From G016234445 sp964438865 (GTDB lineage: Bacteria > Chloroflexota > Dehalococcoidia > Tepidiformales > Tepidiformaceae), in the NCBI GenBank assembly GCA_964438865.1, contig CAYTMI010000014.1, positions 1 to 64,000 on the forward strand: 64,000 nt of DNA. The letters are read 5' to 3'. Under the pieces are notes generated by a model that saw only the letters and a program-made list of their open reading frames with translations, ran no database searches and was not told the DNA's origin. Within the stretch, counting starts at the first letter, position 1. Each line of letters starts with the position of its first letter. Below are positions 40,405 through 50,171 of this stretch, piece by piece. A program made the translations under genes and the position numbers.

Positions 40405-41184
40405 ATGACGCTCGAAGGGAAGGTTGCGCTCGTCACGGGGGCGAGCCGCGGGATCGGCGAGTACATCGCTTACCACCTGGCGCGGGCTGGCGCGGCGGTC
40501 GCCATCGCCGCCCGGACCGAAGAGGTGAAGGACCCGCGCCTGCCGGGGACGATCCATTCGGTTGCGAAGGCGATCGAGGCGGCGGGCGGACGGGCGCTGG
40601 CCGTGAAGATGGACATGCGCGAGCCGGACGAGATCGCGGCGGGCGTGAAGATGACGGCGGAGCACTTCGGACGGCTCGACATCGTCGTGAACAACGCCGC
40701 GATCCTGGTGCCCGGGACGATCGAGTCAATCCAGCCGCGGCACATCGACCTCATCTGGCAGGTGGATCTGCGGGGGCCGATCTTGCTGATGCGCGAGGCG
40801 GTCCCGCACCTGCGTGCGGCCGGCGGCGGGCACATCATCAACATCTCCTCGGTGGCGGCGGTGTTCCCCGGCCCCGGGCCGTACGCTCAGCCGCGCAAGG
40901 GGGGCGCCTTCTACGGGATGATCAAGGCGGGGCTGGAACGGCTGACCCAGGGGCTGGCAATGGAGTTGCAGGAGGACGCAATCGGCGTGAACGCGCTGTC
41001 GCCCCAGGGCCGAATCCGGACGCCGGGCAACATGTTCGCCCAGAACGACCCGGCCAACCCGAACCTGGACTTCGAGCCGGCGGACTCGATGGGCAAGGCG
41101 GCGCGCTGGATCTGTGAGCAGCCCGCGACCTACACCGGGCACATCCTCTTCGACGAAGACCTCTGCCGGGAGCGCGGGCTGTAG
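40405..41184 (+). CDS. SDR-family oxidoreductase
   Basis: This 259-residue protein has TGASRGIG, NNAAIL, Ser in NISSVAAV, and a displaced catalytic Tyr: the segment reads PYAQPRKGGAFYGMIKAGLE, where YxxxK (YGMIK) keeps the Tyr-Lys spacing. The C-terminus (YTGHILFDEDLCRERGL) lacks the usual VDGG. NADP preference is suggested by the Arg in AIAARTEE. Co-transcribed with the ECH. Confidence 0.87.
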   Translation: MTLEGKVALVTGASRGIGEYIAYHLARAGAAVAIAARTEEVKDPRLPGTIHSVAKAIEAAGGRALAVKMDMREPDEIAAGVKMTAEHFGRLDIVVNNAAILVPGTIESIQPRHIDLIWQVDLRGPILLMREAVPHLRAAGGGHIINISSVAAVFPGPGPYAQPRKGGAFYGMIKAGLERLTQGLAMELQEDAIGVNALSPQGRIRTPGNMFAQNDPANPNLDFEPADSMGKAARWICEQPATYTGHILFDEDLCRERGL

Positions 41185-41191
41185 CGGCAGC

Positions 41192-41458
41192 TCAGGGGTC
41201 GCGGTAGACCTCGCGGCGGTGGCCGGCGTCGATGACGACTACCGTGACGATGGCATCTTCGATGTCGTAGATAACGCGGTAGTCGCCCACGCGAATCCGA
41301 TAGCGCACCTGGTAGCCGCGCAGCTTCTCCACGCCCGGAGGCCGCTGCACCGCACGGAGGCCCTCGACGGCCCCGCCAATGCGCTGGCGGACACCGGCGG
41401 GCAGTTTCTTGATTGAGCGGGCGGCGTGGGGGGTGATGCGGAGGCGATAGGTCGCCAC
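41192..41458 (-). CDS. RelE/ParE-family toxin
   Basis: This 88-residue basic protein (MATYRLRITPHAARSIKKLP) has the RelE pattern: GVEKLRGYQVRYRIRVGDYRVIYDIEDAIVTVVVIDAGHRREVY. RelE toxins cleave mRNA on the ribosome. It starts two bases after the antitoxin stop. Confidence 0.9.
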   Translation of the reverse strand: MATYRLRITPHAARSIKKLPAGVRQRIGGAVEGLRAVQRPPGVEKLRGYQVRYRIRVGDYRVIYDIEDAIVTVVVIDAGHRREVYRDP

Positions 41459-41459
41459 G

Positions 41460-41735
41460 CTAGAGCGGGTCCTCTCCTGCGAGGATCCGCTCGCGAACGT
41501 CGTCCCAGTTGAGGAGTTTCAATTCCGGGTCAGCCATGATCCGGTCGGCCTCGGCGCCGTCGAGTTCGTCTTCCAGGCGGCGGAGTTCTTCGAGGCGGTG
41601 GTAGTCGTCCATCGACACGATCGCCGCGAGGGGGCGGTTGCGACGGGTGACGACGATGGATTCGTGGGTATAGGCGACACGGTTGAGGGCGTCGGCGAGT
41701 TCGTCGCGGGCGGCGGTCACGGAGATCTTGTTCAC
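41460..41735 (-). CDS. Phd/YefM-family antitoxin
   Basis: This 91-residue protein starts at GTG 41735 (VNKISVTAARDELADALNRV). The N-terminal half is the YefM/Phd DNA-binding fold (ESIVVTRRNRPLAAIVSMDDYHRLEEL) and the acidic C-terminus (WDDVRERILAGEDPL) would wrap the toxin. It likely represses its own operon through the GTAC repeats just upstream. Confidence 0.9.
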   Translation of the reverse strand: MNKISVTAARDELADALNRVAYTHESIVVTRRNRPLAAIVSMDDYHRLEELRRLEDELDGAEADRIMADPELKLLNWDDVRERILAGEDPL

Positions 41736-41740
41736 GGGGC

Positions 41741-41771
41741 GTACCTGCTGTACGAGATGTACAGACTGTAC
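41741..41771. promoter_or_regulatory. GTAC repeats upstream of the RelBE-type operon
   Basis: GTAC occurs at 41741, 41750, 41759 and 41768, a strict nine-base period. TGTAC-based half sites of this kind suit a dimeric antitoxin operator. The array begins five bases before the antitoxin start codon. Confidence 0.5.
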
Positions 41772-41778
41772 CACATCG

Positions 41779-42663
41779 TTACTTCGGCCGGCGGAAGAGG
41801 CCTTCCTGCGCGACGGAAGCGACGCGCACCCCGGCGGGCGAATACATGCCGCCCCAGATGAGGCCACGGGCGGAATGGGCGACGGGGCTATCGGTGCTGT
41901 ACAGCAGCCAGTCGTCGAAACGCGGGGGATGATGCCACCAGATGGTGTGGTCGAGGCTGGCGGTGGCGCCGCCGGGTTGCCACATGCCGAAGGCCGTCGC
42001 CACCGTGGCGATCATGCCGCTGTCGCTGTAGTAGGCCATCGTGGCGGCGTGGATGAGCGGATCGTCCGGCAGGGGGAGGGCGGGTTTGCCCCAGACGGCG
42101 CGGTGGGGGAGGCGTTCGCTGAGCGGCGGCCTCGGCCCCGTTTCCGCCGAGCGGATGTCGATCGGGTTCACCCAGCGGCGATGGAAGCGCTCGCGCTGCT
42201 GTTCGGGGGCGCGTCCCAGCGTCTCCCACCAGCTCGGCTGGGCCTCGGGTGCGGGTGCTTCCGGCATCGGTTGCTGGTAGCTGATCCCGTCTTCGGGCGT
42301 GGTGAAGCTGAAGGACGCTTCGAAGATCATGTCGCTGCCGTCCTGGATGGCGCTGACCCGGCGGCCTGTGAAGTTGCGCCCGTCACGGATGCGTTCGACG
42401 ACGTATTCCACCGGTTTGGCGGGGCGCCCGGCGCGGAGGAAGTAGGCGTGCATGGAGTGGATGACGCCGGTGTCGACGGTGCGGCCCGCGGCCATGACCG
42501 ACTGGGCGAGGATGAGCCCCCCAAAGAGGCGGCCTTCTTCCTGTTCCGTGACGGCTTCGAAGCGGTCCGGAGCCGTGGGCTTGAGCGTGAGGACGCGCAG
42601 GAGGTGCGTCATTGCGGCTGTTTCGGGCATGAGCGTGGCAGAGTCACCGGCGGGCGCCGGCAC
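41779..42663 (-). CDS. Acyl-CoA thioesterase II (TesB family)
   Basis: This 294-residue protein has the double hotdog of TesB: FGGLILAQSVMAAGRTVDTGVIHSMHAYFLRAG at the front and ASLDHTIWWHHPPRFDDWLLY, GRGLI-like RGLIWGGMYSPAGVRVASVAQEG at the end. The catalytic Asp-Gln-Ser/Thr set is plausible (DHTIWWH contains the Asp). It hydrolyses acyl-CoA esters. Starts at 42663 or at the internal MTHLLRVL. Confidence 0.9.
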   Translation of the reverse strand: MPAPAGDSATLMPETAAMTHLLRVLTLKPTAPDRFEAVTEQEEGRLFGGLILAQSVMAAGRTVDTGVIHSMHAYFLRAGRPAKPVEYVVERIRDGRNFTGRRVSAIQDGSDMIFEASFSFTTPEDGISYQQPMPEAPAPEAQPSWWETLGRAPEQQRERFHRRWVNPIDIRSAETGPRPPLSERLPHRAVWGKPALPLPDDPLIHAATMAYYSDSGMIATVATAFGMWQPGGATASLDHTIWWHHPPRFDDWLLYSTDSPVAHSARGLIWGGMYSPAGVRVASVAQEGLFRRPK

Positions 42664-42699
42664 CGGTCCTTTCGTCAGGAGGTAGGCAGTGTGTCCATC

Positions 42700-43200
42700 C
42701 TAGCGGGGTTCGTGGCGGGGTAAAGCAGCAGCGATGCTGGCGACCCAGGCACGCTGCTCGTTCGTGTCGGGCACGGGGATGCCGCGGGCTTCGCGGATGG
42801 CGGGCCAGATCTGGTCGGGATGGTGACCGAGCAGGACCGAGACGGCGGCGATGATGGTCGGGGAGCGGCCCTGGCCGGCCCAGCAATGGGCGGCGACGGC
42901 GCGGCCCGTCCGTGCGGCTTCGACGAGGCGGGCGAGGATTGGCAGGGCCACCTCCAGCGGGGGAGTGCCGAGATTGGCGATGGGGAAGCGGACGAACTCG
43001 AGGCCGGCGTCGACCGCGTGCTGTTCTTCGTCGAGGAGGGAAAGGTCGCGTTCCTCCTTCGGCTGGAGGGCGGAGACGAGGATGTCGATGCCGCCGCGCC
43101 GCAAGGCGGCGAGGTCGTCGCCGAGCCAGGCGCCGCCCCGGGGCCGTTCGACGACCGCGAGGCGGACGGAGTCGAGCGGGACCCAGAAGATGGCGGTCAC
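42700..43200 (-). CDS. Dual-specificity/tyrosine phosphatase-like protein
   Basis: This 166-residue protein starts at GTG 43200, overlapping the flavoprotein stop by four bases (GTGA). The P-loop HCWAGQGRSPT fits CX5R with the catalytic Cys and Arg. The upstream Asp-rich strand (LEFVRFPIANLG) fits the general acid loop. It would remove phosphate from a protein Tyr/Ser or a small molecule. Coupled to the upstream flavoprotein. Confidence 0.85.
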   Translation of the reverse strand: MTAIFWVPLDSVRLAVVERPRGGAWLGDDLAALRRGGIDILVSALQPKEERDLSLLDEEQHAVDAGLEFVRFPIANLGTPPLEVALPILARLVEAARTGRAVAAHCWAGQGRSPTIIAAVSVLLGHHPDQIWPAIREARGIPVPDTNEQRAWVASIAAALPRHEPR

Positions 43201-44633
43201 GGGGCCCCCGCTCGCCCCGCGGCGTGAGCGCCGGCGATGCGGCCGAAGACGGCGCCACGGATGACCGAACTGGCGCCGGGGTAGTTGTAGTAGAAGATCT
43301 CGCCGATGGTTTCGCCAGCGGCGTAGAGGCCTTCCATCACCTGCCCGCGGGTGTCGATGACCCGGGCCGAGGGGTCGCACTTCAGCCCGCCGAAGGTGAA
43401 GGTGATGCCGCCGGTCACGGGGATGGCGATGTAGGGCGGCTGGTCCAGGGGGAGAGCCCAGTTGCTCTTGGCGGGGGTGATGCCGAGGGTGCGCTTGCCG
43501 TCGAGGCGGTCTAGGTCGTAGTCGCCGGGCCGGATGGCGGCGTTGAAGTTGCCGATGGTGTCGAGCAAGTTCTCTGCGGGGATACCCATCTGGCGGGCGA
43601 GGTCCGCGAGGCTGGCCGCCTCGAGTGGCGGGCCGACAGGACGCCAGGCGCGGGCGAACTCTTCGCGCTGGTAGGCCTGCTGGTCGAAGATGCACCAGGC
43701 TTCGCCCCCGGCCTGTTCGACGATGTGCTTGCTGAACTTGACGTAGGTGTGGTCGCGAAAGTCTTCGCCCTCGTCGAGGAAGCGGCGGCCTTCCTGGTCG
43801 ACGAAGATGCCCATCTGGTAGTTGTAGAGGGCGGTGACACCGCATTCGATCCGGGGCGAACGGGCGTCGATGACGGCGGAGTGGTAGTCGCCCCACTGGC
43901 CGGCTGGCTGGGCCCCGGCGGCGATCGCCATCATCAGTCCTTCGCCGGTGTTGTAGCGGCTGCCACGGAGGATGAGGCTGTCGGCGAAGCGCCCGAGGTG
44001 CTGGACCCGCATCTGGACGTTCGCCTGGAAGCCTCCGCAGGCGAGGATGACGCCGCCGGGAGCCTCGATGTCGACGACGCCTTCGGGCGAGGCACAACGG
44101 ACGCCGCGGATCCGCCGGGCCTCGTCGACGATGAGGTCGAGCGCGCCGGTTTCGTAGCTGACGGGGACGCCCATGCCTTCCAGGCGGCGGTGAAGGAGGT
44201 CGACAAGGCCCAGGCCGCCGGACTTCGGGCTGCGGCGGTAGCCAGCCGTGTGGGGGTAGCCGGCCTCCCATTCGAGCCCGAGGCCGGTGAGCCAGTCGGC
44301 GGTGGCGCGGGCGTTTTCGCAGAGGGTGCGGATGAGGTCTTCGTTGGCGCGGCCGCGGGAGATGCGCATGAGGTCGGCGAACATCTGGTCGACGGTGTAG
44401 TCGCGGGGGCCGAATTCGTCGGCTTCGTGGGGGAAGCGCATCTGGGCGTCGGCGAAGCGAGTGTTGCCGCCGCGGCCGATCCGGGGGGCCTTTTCGAGGA
44501 GGACGGGCCTGGTCCCCGCTTCAGCGGCGCTGACGGCGGCGGCGAGGCCGGCAATCCCGCCACCGACGACGGCAACATCGAAGCTGTATCGGGCGATGGC
44601 GCCGGGCGCGCCGTGGCTCACGGTCATGGCCAA
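43197..44633 (-). CDS. FAD-dependent dehydrogenase (tricarballylate/fumarate-reductase-like)
   Basis: This 478-residue flavoprotein starts MAMTVSHGAPGAIARYSFDV. FAD motif VVGGGIAGLAAAVSAAEAG, then the fumarate-reductase-like active region (GGFQANVQMR; RYNTGEGLMMAIAAGAQ), PVTGGITFTFGGLKCD, and a C-terminal GLYAAGETIGEIFYYNYPGA. The order matches TcuA/3-ketosteroid dehydrogenase relatives. It oxidises or reduces a C-C bond; the substrate is not evident. No heme or Fe-S domains. Confidence 0.88.
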   Translation of the reverse strand: MAMTVSHGAPGAIARYSFDVAVVGGGIAGLAAAVSAAEAGTRPVLLEKAPRIGRGGNTRFADAQMRFPHEADEFGPRDYTVDQMFADLMRISRGRANEDLIRTLCENARATADWLTGLGLEWEAGYPHTAGYRRSPKSGGLGLVDLLHRRLEGMGVPVSYETGALDLIVDEARRIRGVRCASPEGVVDIEAPGGVILACGGFQANVQMRVQHLGRFADSLILRGSRYNTGEGLMMAIAAGAQPAGQWGDYHSAVIDARSPRIECGVTALYNYQMGIFVDQEGRRFLDEGEDFRDHTYVKFSKHIVEQAGGEAWCIFDQQAYQREEFARAWRPVGPPLEAASLADLARQMGIPAENLLDTIGNFNAAIRPGDYDLDRLDGKRTLGITPAKSNWALPLDQPPYIAIPVTGGITFTFGGLKCDPSARVIDTRGQVMEGLYAAGETIGEIFYYNYPGASSVIRGAVFGRIAGAHAAGRAGAP

Positions 44634-44773
44634 AGTATAGGGGCGAGGCGCGAAGGCGAACTACGGACCGCGGCGTCGCGGCCGGGCAGCACATAATCGA
44701 AAAGGAGGCGGTGGCGGCGCGCGCGAGCTATCGAATCCGGCCGAGACGATAATCGACGGCGTGCATCAACGGT

Positions 44774-44802
44774 TTGTGAAGCCTCGCTGGACTCGTCATA
44801 AG
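44774..44802 (+). promoter_or_regulatory. Candidate promoter of the structured RNA
   Basis: TTGTGA (44774-44779) and CATAAG (44797-44802) are 17 bases apart on the + strand. A start near 44809 agrees with the RNA fold downstream. Confidence 0.4.
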
Positions 44803-44808
44803 AAGCTA

Positions 44809-45161
44809 TGCAGGGGGTTGGAGTGCGGCTACATTTCGCTGCGTTGGAGGCGGGGTGGTCAGGGGTCCCGCCGGCGGGGAAAGGCTGAAAAGCCTGGAAA
44901 CGTCGAGGGTCACCACAGGGTTCCGGCCCGGTGGTCGACCTCCCGGACCGGGGCGCTCGCAAGGGCGCAGGGCCGCTCCAGCACGGAAGGCCGCAAGGCA
45001 GGCCGTGATGGACGAACCCGGTGGGCCGCAAGGTTCACTACCCGGCAGGGGCAAGGCGACGGACGAGCGCTCGCGAAAGCGGGCCGCATGTGACGAAGCC
45101 AGGACGTCTGATTGACGACCTTCAACGAATGAAAGGGGCGCCCTCCCGAGGGCGCCCTTTT
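44809..45161 (+). ncRNA. Candidate structured non-coding RNA of unknown family
   Basis: This region has no convincing reading frame. CGTTGGAGG (44842-44850) pairs with CCTTCAACG (45119-45127) to close the molecule. Inside are hairpins with GNRA loops (AGGCT-GAAA-AGCCT; GCGCTC-GCAA-GGGCGC; GCC-GCAA-GGC within CACGG...CCGTG; GCTCGC-GAAA-GCGGGC) plus longer stems (GTCACCAC with GTGGTCGAC; GAACC with GGTTC). An intrinsic terminator follows at once. All tetraloops read correctly only on the + strand. Size and layout resemble RNase P RNA, but its invariant GAGGAAAGTCC-type segment is absent, as are tmRNA and SRP signatures. I therefore leave the family open. It accounts for the gene-free 538 bases 44634-45171. 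Confidence 0.6.
45132..45161. terminator. Intrinsic terminator of the structured RNA
   Basis: AAAGGGGCGCCCT-CCCG-AGGGCGCCCTTTT: a nine-pair GC stem, four-base loop and T-run, with A-run symmetry that lets it also serve the convergent AGE gene. Confidence 0.85.
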
Positions 45162-45171
45162 CACGTCCGCT

Positions 45172-46446
45172 TCATTCGGTTGGGGCGAGCATGCTGAGGC
45201 AGCGGAGCACGGCGCGGCCTTCGTGGTAGGGGCACTTCCATGGGCCGGCCTTGGGCCCGCGGACCCGGCCATCGGAGAGCACCGTTTCGTGCCAGCCGCC
45301 GTGGACGCCGTCTACCTGGCGGTGTGTGATCCAGGCGAGCGCCTGTTCGAAGGCATCGCGAAAGCGGGGGTCGCCAGTCCGGAGCGAGAGTTCGATGGTG
45401 GCGTTCAGTGTTTCGGCCTGGACCCACCAGGTACGCGCGCGGCGATCCGGGGGTTGGCCGAGGGGGCCACCGTCGTAGACGCCGCCGCCGCGCCGGTCGA
45501 GGCCGCGATCAAGTGCGTTCACCGCCATGGCAGCGGCTACGGGGAGCGTCGAGTCCGCGTCGCCTGTGACGTCCGCCGCATCGAGCAGCAGCCAGGCGCC
45601 CTCCAGGTCGTGGCCGTACGAGACCGGGAAGCTGCGCGGGCCGGGGACCGGCTGCCAGTCGGCCGTGAACCGGTCGGTGCAGCCGAGGCCAGGGCCGCGC
45701 CAGAAGTGGCGCGCGAAGATCCCGGCGAGCTCGCGGGTCCGTTCCAGCGCGCGGGAATCCCCGGTCAGCCGCGCGTATTCGGCGAAGGCCTCCAGTAGGT
45801 GGAGGTGGGTGTTCAGGGTGCGGAGCCCGGCCGGCGTGTTGAGGGCCGAGTTCGTCCCCGGGGGCAGTGGCCGCCAGTCCGCGTCGAACGCTTCCTCATA
45901 CCCGCCCTCGATGGGGTCGTGGTGGGCGTCGATGCGGTCGAAGAGGGCGCGGGCCATCTCCGCCGGTTCGGCTTCGGCGGAGGCGCGCGCGAAGGCGGAG
46001 AGGGCGTAAAGGGCAAAGGAATGACCGCAGAGGTGCTTCTCGGAGTTGGTGACGCGGCCAGAGGGGCCAACCTCCCACCAGTAGCCGCCGGTGCGCGGAT
46101 CCTGCATGACATCGCGCAGGTAGCGGAAGCCATGGCGGGCGGCTTCGAGGTGTTCGGCACGGCCATAAGGTGAAGCCGCGAGTTCGGAGAAGAACCAGAG
46201 CGTCCGGGCCTGGGTGATCAGGCGGCGACGGCCGGGACCGCGGGACCTCCCCCGGCCGTCGTGGTTGAGGTGGTAGCCGCCGTGCTCACGGTCGATGGCG
46301 GTGGGCAGCCAGGCGGGGATGATGGTTTCGAGGAGGAGTTGTTCGAGCGCAGCTCGGCAGGCACCATCTCCGCGCGGCGGGGGTGGCAGCGGCGGGAGCC
46401 CGGGCCCGGGAAGGTGGATGCGGCGGAGCAGTCTCCCTGCGAGCAT
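45172..46446 (-). CDS. N-acylglucosamine 2-epimerase (AGE) family protein
   Basis: This 424-residue alpha6/alpha6-barrel protein carries AGE features: RREHGGY-like DREHGGYHL, RLITQARTLWFFSELA, SEKHLCGHSFALYALSAFA, NTHLHLLEAFAEYARLTG, SYGHDLEGAWLLLDAAD (catalytic His) and WWVQAETLNATIELSLRTGD. It isomerises or epimerises a sugar. The first 25 residues are proline-rich and probably not part of the fold, so an internal start is possible. Confidence 0.88.
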   Translation of the reverse strand: MLAGRLLRRIHLPGPGLPPLPPPPRGDGACRAALEQLLLETIIPAWLPTAIDREHGGYHLNHDGRGRSRGPGRRRLITQARTLWFFSELAASPYGRAEHLEAARHGFRYLRDVMQDPRTGGYWWEVGPSGRVTNSEKHLCGHSFALYALSAFARASAEAEPAEMARALFDRIDAHHDPIEGGYEEAFDADWRPLPPGTNSALNTPAGLRTLNTHLHLLEAFAEYARLTGDSRALERTRELAGIFARHFWRGPGLGCTDRFTADWQPVPGPRSFPVSYGHDLEGAWLLLDAADVTGDADSTLPVAAAMAVNALDRGLDRRGGGVYDGGPLGQPPDRRARTWWVQAETLNATIELSLRTGDPRFRDAFEQALAWITHRQVDGVHGGWHETVLSDGRVRGPKAGPWKCPYHEGRAVLRCLSMLAPTE

Positions 46447-46542
46447 CGCCAGATCCTAACGGGTTTGGGCGAACGCGGGCTTTTCCGTTCGGCGGCCGGG
46501 CGTAGAGTTCCCGGCACAGTCGCGAACGTCCGGAGCTGCGTG

Positions 46543-46764
46543 ATGGCCAGAGTAGATGTTTCCGCCCCGATGGCGGGTTCGATCAAGGAAGTCCTGGTGG
46601 CGGTGGGGGAGCGTGTGGCCGAGGGCCAGGAACTGCTCACCCTCGAATCAATGAAGATGGAGATCCCGGTCGAGAGCCCTGCGGCGGGCACGGTGACCGA
46701 AGTGCTGGTGGCCCCGCTACAGACGATCAAAGAGGGACAGGTCCTGCTCCGGCTGGACGTGTGA
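46543..46764 (+). CDS. Biotinyl/lipoyl attachment protein
   Basis: This 73-residue protein is a complete biotinyl domain: MARVDVSAPMAGSIKEVLVA, then ESMKME with the Lys that would carry biotin, and PAAGTVTEVLV. It lacks the Ala/Pro-rich linker of AccB. It would serve as the carrier for a biotin-dependent carboxylase encoded elsewhere; no carboxylase gene is adjacent. Confidence 0.88.
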   Translation: MARVDVSAPMAGSIKEVLVAVGERVAEGQELLTLESMKMEIPVESPAAGTVTEVLVAPLQTIKEGQVLLRLDV

Positions 46765-46867
46765 TGGAACCCGGTTCCAGCCCCGAAAACGCGGTCGTGC
46801 GAGCTACCGCCGGAGTCGTTCGACACCGGAGTGTGAACGGTGCCCCTTCGCCGGCGGCGAGTCCATC

Positions 46868-47620
46868 TCAGCGCACGGCGCGGCCGCCATCGACGGGAAG
46901 GATGGCGCCGGTGATGTAAGAGGCGGCGTCGCTGGCGAGGAACACGGCGGCGCCAGCAATGTCGTCCGGCGCGGCGAGACGGCCCATCGGGATGTCGGCC
47001 AGGAGGCCCTCACCGTGGCGGCTGGCGAAGAGGTCGCTCGTGAAGTCGGTCTCCGTAAACCCGGGGGCGATCGCGTTGACGCGGACGTTGCGGTCGGCCC
47101 ATTCGAGCGCGAACGCTTTCGTCAACTGGTGGACACCGGCCTTCGTCGCGGAATAGACGGCCAGCCGGTCGAGCGGGAGGATGCCGCCCACCGAACTGAC
47201 GTTGATGATGCTCCCCGGGCGCTTGGCTTCGAACATGCGCTTCGCGGTTTCGATGCTGGCGAAGTACATGCCGCGAAGATTCACATCGACCACTTTGTCC
47301 CATTCCTCGACAGTGACGTGCTCGGCGCGCTTGTAGTAGGGGCTGATGCCGGCGTTGTTGACGAGGATATCGATCGGGCCGAGCTGCCAGCATTCGGCCA
47401 CCAGCCGGGCGATGTTCGCGGGGTCGGTGTTGTCACAGCGCTTGGCGAGGGCGTTCGGACCGAGCGCCGCGGCCGCCGCCAGCAAGGCTTCTTCGCCGCG
47501 GGCGGTGATGATGACCCGGGCGCCGGCCTGCACGAGGGCGGCAGCGATCGCGTAGCCGATCCCGCGCGATCCGCCGGTGACGATCGCGGTGCGGTCCGTG
47601 AGGGTGAAAGAGCCTGCCAC
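46868..47620 (-). CDS. SDR-family oxidoreductase
   Basis: This 250-residue protein starts at GTG 47620 (VAGSFTLTDRTAIVTGGSRG). Motifs: TGGSRGIG, NNAG, Ser in INVSSVGG, YSATKAG, and a C-terminal AASYITGAILPVDGG. Arg after beta2 (ITARGEEA) favours NADP(H). It resembles FabG-type ketoreductases. It lies 10 bases after the kinase stop and may share its transcript. Confidence 0.9.
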   Translation of the reverse strand: MAGSFTLTDRTAIVTGGSRGIGYAIAAALVQAGARVIITARGEEALLAAAAALGPNALAKRCDNTDPANIARLVAECWQLGPIDILVNNAGISPYYKRAEHVTVEEWDKVVDVNLRGMYFASIETAKRMFEAKRPGSIINVSSVGGILPLDRLAVYSATKAGVHQLTKAFALEWADRNVRVNAIAPGFTETDFTSDLFASRHGEGLLADIPMGRLAAPDDIAGAAVFLASDAASYITGAILPVDGGRAVR

Positions 47621-47630
47621 CCGGCGAAGT

Positions 47631-49379
<1,749 letters not shown>

Positions 49380-49522
49380 GTTCGCCCGGACTCCCAGCCG
49401 CCGGCACATGCGCCTGCGTTGCAGCGAACGTACCTGCCCGCTATTCGCTAGGGGAATAGGGGGAAACCCTCATAGGGTTGTGATGGCTGGCCATTCCCCG
49501 CCGGAACCCCTACCGTTTCGGG

Positions 49523-50158
49523 ATGCACCGGACGATCGACGCCGCCGCGGCCGTCGCCCACCTCACAGCGGCCGATCCAGTGATGGCGCGGGTGACCGCG
49601 GCTGCCGGGCCGTTCACGCCACGCTCCGCCGGTGGCGACCCCTTCCGCTCGCTCACGCGCTCGATTGTGTTCCAGCAGTTGAGCGGGAAGGCGGCGGGGA
49701 CGATCCTTTCGCGGTTCGTGGCGCTGTTCGGGGCGGGCGTGGATTTCTTCCCGGCCCCGGGAGCAGTGCTCGCGAAGGGCGACGAGGAGCTTCGGGCGGT
49801 CGGTCTGTCGCGGCAGAAGATCGCTTCGGTGCGGTCGTTGGCGGAGCATTTCGTCGGCGGCGAACTGAGCGCGGAGCACTTCGAGGCATGGGACGACGAG
49901 GAGATCATCGGCCACCTGACGCGCGTCCGCGGGATAGGGCGCTGGACCGCGGAGATGTACCTGATGTTCCACCTGGGGCGGCCGGACGTGCTGCCGGTGA
50001 ACGATGTGGGGCTGAACCGGGCGATCCAGCAACTCTACGGGCTCGATGCGCCGCCGAAGCCGCCAGAGGTGGTGCGGATCGGCGAGCCGTGGCGGCCGTG
50101 GGCGACGGTCGCTTGCTGGTACCTGTGGCGAAGCCTGGAGATCGAACTCCCGGGCTGA
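49523..50158 (+). CDS. DNA-3-methyladenine glycosylase II-like (AlkA family)
   Basis: This 211-residue protein has the HhH-GPD core: IVFQQLSGKAAGTILSRF, the helix-hairpin-helix LTRVRGIGRWTAEMYLMF, and the catalytic Asp in LPVNDVGLNRAIQQLYG. It removes alkylated bases during base-excision repair. The N-terminal domain of E. coli AlkA is missing, as in many short homologues. Confidence 0.9.
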   Translation: MHRTIDAAAAVAHLTAADPVMARVTAAAGPFTPRSAGGDPFRSLTRSIVFQQLSGKAAGTILSRFVALFGAGVDFFPAPGAVLAKGDEELRAVGLSRQKIASVRSLAEHFVGGELSAEHFEAWDDEEIIGHLTRVRGIGRWTAEMYLMFHLGRPDVLPVNDVGLNRAIQQLYGLDAPPKPPEVVRIGEPWRPWATVACWYLWRSLEIELPG

Positions 50159-50171
50159 GCGCGCGCCCGGG

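Noticed and set aside
44761..45115. Small + strand reading frames in the RNA region
   Set aside because: They are basic, low-complexity translations without ribosome sites, while the same bases form ordered helices.
44809..45161. RNase P RNA, tmRNA or SRP RNA
   Set aside because: I could not find the RNase P CR-I segment, a tmRNA-like T arm with CCA, or the SRP GGTCAGG...GGAAGCAGC core. A divergent RNase P RNA is not fully excluded.
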